From: Syntrophomonas sp. UBA1376
GTDB taxonomy: Bacteria; Bacillota; Syntrophomonadia; Syntrophomonadales; Syntrophomonadaceae
Reading direction: 5' to 3'
Length of the DNA: 8,768 nt
Assembly: GCA_002305535.1 (NCBI GenBank)
Contig: DBRE01000018.1
Span: 1 to 8,768 of the forward strand
Part shown: positions 5,337-8,768 of the stretch, in pieces
Position numbering within the stretch: position 1 is the first letter of the stretch
How the letters are laid out: the number at the start of each line of letters is the position of its first letter
Made by a program: the position numbers and the translations under genes
The notes under the pieces: generated by a model
Told to the model about the DNA's origin: nothing
What the model saw: the letters and a program-made list of their open reading frames with translations, nothing else
Database searches by the model: none

Positions 5337-5594
5337 ATGAAATCAGTTACCAAAGCTTACCGGCCTATTTCCTGGCCCATGAAGGGAGCTGGTGGTGACA
5401 CTGGATCCTGGCGAACCCACCGTCCAGTGGTCAATGTCCAGCTTTGCAACCAATGCCAGCTGTGTTGGGTATATTGCCCGGAAGCAGTTATCGATCGTTA
5501 TGAAACCAACATTGATTACCGTTACTGCAAAGGCTGCGGCGTATGTGCTACCGAATGCCCCACCGGGGCGATAAGTATGCAAAAGGAGGAGTAG
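5337..5594 (+). CDS. 2-oxoacid:ferredoxin oxidoreductase, delta subunit (2[4Fe-4S] ferredoxin-like)
   Basis: An 85-residue electron-transfer subunit. The N-terminus carries G-D-T-G-S-W-R-T (residues 20-27) and R-P-V-V, as in Por/Vor delta subunits rather than free ferredoxins. Two complete CxxCxxCxxxCP motifs follow: Cys 37, 40, 43, 47 and Cys 64, 67, 70, 74. They should bind two [4Fe-4S] clusters that pass electrons between the catalytic cluster and external ferredoxin. ATG 5337 is preceded by AAAGGA (5321-5326), a somewhat long spacing of 10. The 3' end contains the ribosome site (AGGAGG 5584-5589) for the alpha gene, so translation of the two is probably coupled. Confidence 0.94.
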   Translation: MKSVTKAYRPISWPMKGAGGDTGSWRTHRPVVNVQLCNQCQLCWVYCPEAVIDRYETNIDYRYCKGCGVCATECPTGAISMQKEE

Positions 5595-5598
5595 CATC

Positions 5599-6732
5599 AT
5601 GAAAGCAGCTGCACAGGTCATAATGGATACCGGCGCCCATGCCGCCGCCTTGGCGGTCAAAAGTGCCCGGGTAGATGTGGTGCCTGGCTATCCTATCACT
5701 CCCCAGACCGCCATAATGGAAGCATTAGCCGCCATGGTTGAAAATGGCGAACTGCACGCCCGCTTCATTCCGGTGGAAGGAGAACACAGCGCGATGGCAG
5801 CAGCCGTGGCCGCATCCGCCGCCGGCGCTCGTGTTTTCACTGCTACTTCCGCCAACGGCTTGCTATATATGCACGAAGTTTTACACATGGCTTCCGGGGG
5901 GCGTTTGCCGGTGGTAATGTGTAACGTCAATCGCGGCATATTTGCTCCCTGGACTCTTTGGGCTGATCATCAGGATTCATTTGCCCAGCGCGATACCGGC
6001 TGGATCCAATACCATTGTTCATCTAACCAGGAGGTCTTCAACACCATCTTGCAGGCCTTTCGGGTGGCCGAACAGATAAATATCCCCATAATGGTCAACT
6101 TTGATGGCTTTGCTATCTCCCATTGTCTGATGCCTCTCACCCTGCCGCCTCAGGAAGACATCGACCGCTTTTTGCCTCCTTTCGAACCGGAATGGCGGCT
6201 CGATCCGGCTCATCCCTCTTCCTTTAGTAACGTAACTATGGCGGCGGAATATGCCACTTTCCGCCAGATGCTGGCTGACGATATACTGGCAGCGATCCCG
6301 CTGGTGAAGCAAGCCGCCCGGGAATATCAGGAAATCACCGGTATGTGGGATGGTGATACCATCGACACCTATCGGCTGGAAGATGCTGAAGTGGTCGCCT
6401 TGGCTGTCAACAGCATGGCAGCCGAATTAAGACTTTCCGTGGATATACTGCGCCAACAGGGCATCAAAGCTGGTTTATTGAGACCGCGCCTGGTAGTGCC
6501 ATTTCCTAGCGAGGATATCATTCAGGTACTGCCGCGAAATGCACAGGTGATGGTCTTGGATCGCAACTATAACTATGGTCACCCAGGCGGAATTTTGGCA
6601 CAGGAGCTGAAGGGGGCGCTCTTTGGTCGCCGCAATGACATCACCGTGAAAAACCGGGTAATGGGCATTGGCGGCATCGATCTGCCTCGCCGCTTGATGG
6701 CGGATGAGATCCGCGCCATGATGGAGGAATAA
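5599..6732 (+). CDS. 2-oxoacid:ferredoxin oxidoreductase, alpha subunit (PorA/VorA type)
   Basis: The 377-residue catalytic alpha subunit, which with beta forms the thiamine-diphosphate active site. P-G-Y-P-I-T-P-Q-T (residues 29-37) is the signature of the pyrimidine-binding domain. E-G-E-H-S-A (60-65) holds the conserved Glu that contacts the cofactor. N-V-N-R-G (109-113) and D-H-Q-D-S (123-127) are further family markers; the Arg corresponds by position to one described as a substrate-carboxylate contact in pyruvate oxidoreductase. The C-terminal domain (from Y-R-L-E-D-A-E-V-V near residue 250) is the transketolase C-like fold, with L-L-R-P-R-L-V-V-P-F-P. Length and motifs are complete. 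AGGAGG lies 9 bases before ATG 5599. Alpha determines substrate range, but I cannot tell pyruvate from branched-chain specificity by eye. Confidence 0.95.
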   Translation: MKAAAQVIMDTGAHAAALAVKSARVDVVPGYPITPQTAIMEALAAMVENGELHARFIPVEGEHSAMAAAVAASAAGARVFTATSANGLLYMHEVLHMASGGRLPVVMCNVNRGIFAPWTLWADHQDSFAQRDTGWIQYHCSSNQEVFNTILQAFRVAEQINIPIMVNFDGFAISHCLMPLTLPPQEDIDRFLPPFEPEWRLDPAHPSSFSNVTMAAEYATFRQMLADDILAAIPLVKQAAREYQEITGMWDGDTIDTYRLEDAEVVALAVNSMAAELRLSVDILRQQGIKAGLLRPRLVVPFPSEDIIQVLPRNAQVMVLDRNYNYGHPGGILAQELKGALFGRRNDITVKNRVMGIGGIDLPRRLMADEIRAMMEE

Positions 6733-6762
6733 GGCATAGTCTAGGAAAGGACTGGATGAAAT

Positions 6763-7701
6763 ATGACTACCAGTATTAAAAATCTGCCGGATACCGAGCA
6801 AGTCTTAAGCGGCAATGGGGCGTGTGGTGGATGTCCCGCCACTATGGCTCTGCGTATCGTGGGTAAGGCCCTGGGGCCTAACGCCATCATGCTCCTGACG
6901 CCCTCCTGTTCGGTAGCCAGCATGGGGATGACCCCTAAACTGGGCTATAACTGGCCCGGACTTAATATTTGCTTTGCTACTGCGGGCTCTTCGGCTTCTG
7001 GCGTTATTCACGCCCTGGAAGTAATGAAGGAAAAGGGGCGACTGCCTGGTGAGCTACCTACAGTATTCAGTTGGGTGGGGGATGGAGGCACTTACGATAT
7101 AGGTTTCCAATCTCTTTCGGCTGCCGCCGAGCGTAATGATAATATCATACACTTTTGCTATAATAACGAAGCCTACAGTAACACCGGCGTGCAACGCAGT
7201 GGTGCCACTCCCCGCGGCAGCTTTACTACCACCACCCCCACCGGCAAAAGCCAGCCCAAGAAAAATATGGCCTTGCTGATGCTGGAACACAATATCCCTT
7301 ACGTAGCTACGGCTACGGTGGCTTATCCCGGAGACCTGTATGATAAGGTAGTAAAAGCCAAAAACACCCCGGGCATGAAATATATCGAGATCCTGGCGCC
7401 TTGCTATCTAGGCTGGCAATTTGATATGGCAGATACTGTACAGATGAGCCGGATGGCGGTACGAAGTGGTGCCTGGCTGTTATGGGAAGCCGAAAACGGG
7501 AATATCAGCTTTAATAACCCCACCGCACCTATCATCAATGGCAAAAAGGACGCCGCCCCAGTAGAGGAATATCTAATGAAGCAAGGCCGCTTCAATCGCT
7601 TGCTCAAAGGCTCTGATGCCCAGCAGCGTATCGCTGAGATTCAAGGCGATATTGATCGCGAGATAGCTTTTATGCGGGAACGCGCCAAGATTTCAATTTA
7701 A
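6763..7701 (+). CDS. 2-oxoacid:ferredoxin oxidoreductase, beta subunit (PorB/VorB type)
   Basis: The 312-residue beta subunit carries the thiamine-diphosphate motif and the proximal [4Fe-4S] cluster. G-D-G-G (106-109), followed 26 residues later by N-N-E-A-Y (134-138), is the metal and diphosphate binding motif. Four cysteines match the cluster ligands of this family by spacing: Cys21 and Cys24 (C-G-G-C), Cys49 (P-S-C-S), and Cys214 (A-P-C-Y-L-G-W). T-G-V-Q-R-S-G-A-T-P (141-150) is also typical. The protein is complete. It is the last gene of the operon, 30 bases after alpha, with GGAAAGGA (6744-6751) upstream of ATG 6763. No CoA ligase, leu/ilv gene or transporter accompanies it inside the window. 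Confidence 0.95.
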   Translation: MTTSIKNLPDTEQVLSGNGACGGCPATMALRIVGKALGPNAIMLLTPSCSVASMGMTPKLGYNWPGLNICFATAGSSASGVIHALEVMKEKGRLPGELPTVFSWVGDGGTYDIGFQSLSAAAERNDNIIHFCYNNEAYSNTGVQRSGATPRGSFTTTTPTGKSQPKKNMALLMLEHNIPYVATATVAYPGDLYDKVVKAKNTPGMKYIEILAPCYLGWQFDMADTVQMSRMAVRSGAWLLWEAENGNISFNNPTAPIINGKKDAAPVEEYLMKQGRFNRLLKGSDAQQRIAEIQGDIDREIAFMRERAKISI

Positions 7702-7745
7702 TTAACATGGTGGGTCTGCAAAAGGCGCCCTGATCATTGACCATC

Positions 7746-8768
7746 TCACCTCATAGTGGACCCATGGTTCGGAAATAGAAAATATTCTTTTAGATATAAA
7801 TATACGTAAACATCAATGAAGGAAACGGTGCGGGGATAATTGATCTTCAGTATTTTCTTCATCAGTTCTGATTCATGAGCGTAGACCTTGGACATAATAC
7901 TGTCAAAATCACTTTTGTCGGGACATGAAGCCACTATTTCCGCAACCGTATTAAAGGTGTCTTCTTGTTTGGCAATCACGGAGCGCAGGTAGGTGATGAC
8001 CTGCTCTTTTCCGATCAAAGGGAGGGCATGACTAATAGCCAGGATGTCTATGCCCCCAGCCTCGGCTAGTTGAAGCAGTCTCTTCATCCAGGTATGGGTA
8101 TCTTTTAGGCTACCGTCCAGGATATCATTGGGATTCAAAAAACTTATTAGGTCACCGGCAAACATTATCTTACGGTCGGGAACATAAAAAGAAAGGTGGT
8201 CATCCTGGTGTCCTGGGGTTTCCAGCGCAAACAGGTCTTCGCTCAGGGGCCATCCCCGAAACAGGGTGTTTGCAAAGCATAGATCGGTTCGCTGGTCTTC
8301 CCTCAAAAAAGTTACATTGCGAACGGGAGGGTAAACCCTGCCCACATTGCGGCGGCATATGACCAGGCTGACAGCATAAAGAATTCGGTTGAAAAGGGCC
8401 GGAGACAGCTTTTGTATCGACTGCAGCTGTTTGATCATAGGGGGGCCGAGCATACCAGTACGGCCAAAGAACCCGTGCACTCCGAATACTCTGACCATCT
8501 CGGCCGTAATATCGGTATAATTGCGTTTAAGATTATTAATTTTACCTGCTACCAGGGGATGGCAGATCACCTGCGCATTAATGAAAGGAGCAGCTCCGCT
8601 GTTGGCGCTGTGGTCCAGGTGAGAATGGGTGAGCAGCACAGCGTATTCCTGAAAAGGCAAACGGGCTTTGATCTGCTGCAGCCTTCTTTGGCCGCAGGCC
8701 GGATCAATAACATAATTTCCAGTATCCAGCTGTAAGAAATACGTATTAGCTACAGCGGCTCCCTTACC
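7746..8768 (-). CDS. Metallo-beta-lactamase-fold hydrolase, N-terminus beyond the window
   Basis: The minus-strand frame is open from the right edge to TGA at 7746-7748: 340 residues visible, with the true start outside. The visible N-terminus (A-N-T-Y-F-L-Q-L-D-T-G-N-Y-V-I-D-P) is the first beta hairpin of the fold. Metal ligands are all present in order: H-S-H-L-D-H (codons at 8610-8627), then the His of T-P-G-H, the Asp of F-A-G-D-L, and the His of I-S-H-A-L. This indicates a two-metal hydrolase. The family covers thioesterases, lactonases, nucleases and more, so the substrate is unknown. The extra C-terminal region of about 90 residues is helical and has no motif I recognise. It runs toward the oxidoreductase operon with 44 bases between the stops. 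A TTG at 8660 is an internal codon, not the start. Confidence 0.9.
   Translation of the reverse strand, partial: GKGAAVANTYFLQLDTGNYVIDPACGQRRLQQIKARLPFQEYAVLLTHSHLDHSANSGAAPFINAQVICHPLVAGKINNLKRNYTDITAEMVRVFGVHGFFGRTGMLGPPMIKQLQSIQKLSPALFNRILYAVSLVICRRNVGRVYPPVRNVTFLREDQRTDLCFANTLFRGWPLSEDLFALETPGHQDDHLSFYVPDRKIMFAGDLISFLNPNDILDGSLKDTHTWMKRLLQLAEAGGIDILAISHALPLIGKEQVITYLRSVIAKQEDTFNTVAEIVASCPDKSDFDSIMSKVYAHESELMKKILKINYPRTVSFIDVYVYLYLKEYFLFPNHGSTMR

Noticed and set aside
5343..5660. 105-codon minus-strand open frame over the delta and alpha genes
   Set aside because: It is opposite the ferredoxin-like gene with eight correctly spaced cysteines, and is a chance frame in GC-rich coding DNA.
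7702..7745. Possible bidirectional terminator between the convergent genes
   Set aside because: Only short, broken complementarity and no T tract on either strand.
8412..8735. 107-codon plus-strand open frame
   Set aside because: It is antisense to the metal-binding motifs of the hydrolase, and the product resembles no protein.
1..8768. CRISPR array, tRNA or rRNA genes
   Set aside because: No regularly spaced repeats, cloverleaf sequence or rRNA-like segments were seen on either strand.

Overview
The window looks like part of the chromosome of an anaerobic Bacillota (Clostridia in the broad sense, possibly a Peptococcaceae- or Syntrophomonadaceae-like organism). This is inferred from AGGAGG-type ribosome sites, a canonical T-box leader, a perfect TTGACA-N17-TATAAT promoter and a ferredoxin-dependent 2-oxoacid oxidoreductase. 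No species can be named from the sequence alone.

Positions 1-4327 read as an accessory, partly decayed region. In order they hold: a RelB/DinJ-type antitoxin and RelE/ParE-type toxin pair behind a promoter overlapped by inverted repeats; two hairpins, the first a strong terminator; an AbrB/MazE-type DNA-binding gene broken by a one-base deletion; a terminator; a possible small or frameshifted ORF; an AT-rich lipoprotein gene of unknown function; about 670 bases without an intact gene, containing a dead C-terminal fragment of an IS256-family transposase on the minus strand; and a solitary AAA ATPase of the DUF4143 type.

Positions 4379-7701 are a well-formed operon. A consensus promoter drives a T-box riboswitch whose specifier codon, read from the stem I fold, is CUC (leucine), followed by an intrinsic terminator. 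Behind it lie four genes for a 2-oxoacid:ferredoxin oxidoreductase in the order gamma, delta, alpha, beta. A T-box should let transcription through when uncharged tRNA-Leu builds up, so the enzyme should be induced by leucine shortage. That suggests a branched-chain (2-ketoisocaproate/isovaleryl-CoA) enzyme working in the reductive carboxylation direction to make the leucine precursor, rather than a purely catabolic oxidoreductase. This is the most interesting point in the window.

A convergent metallo-beta-lactamase-fold hydrolase on the minus strand (7746-8768) runs off the right edge, so its N-terminus is missing.
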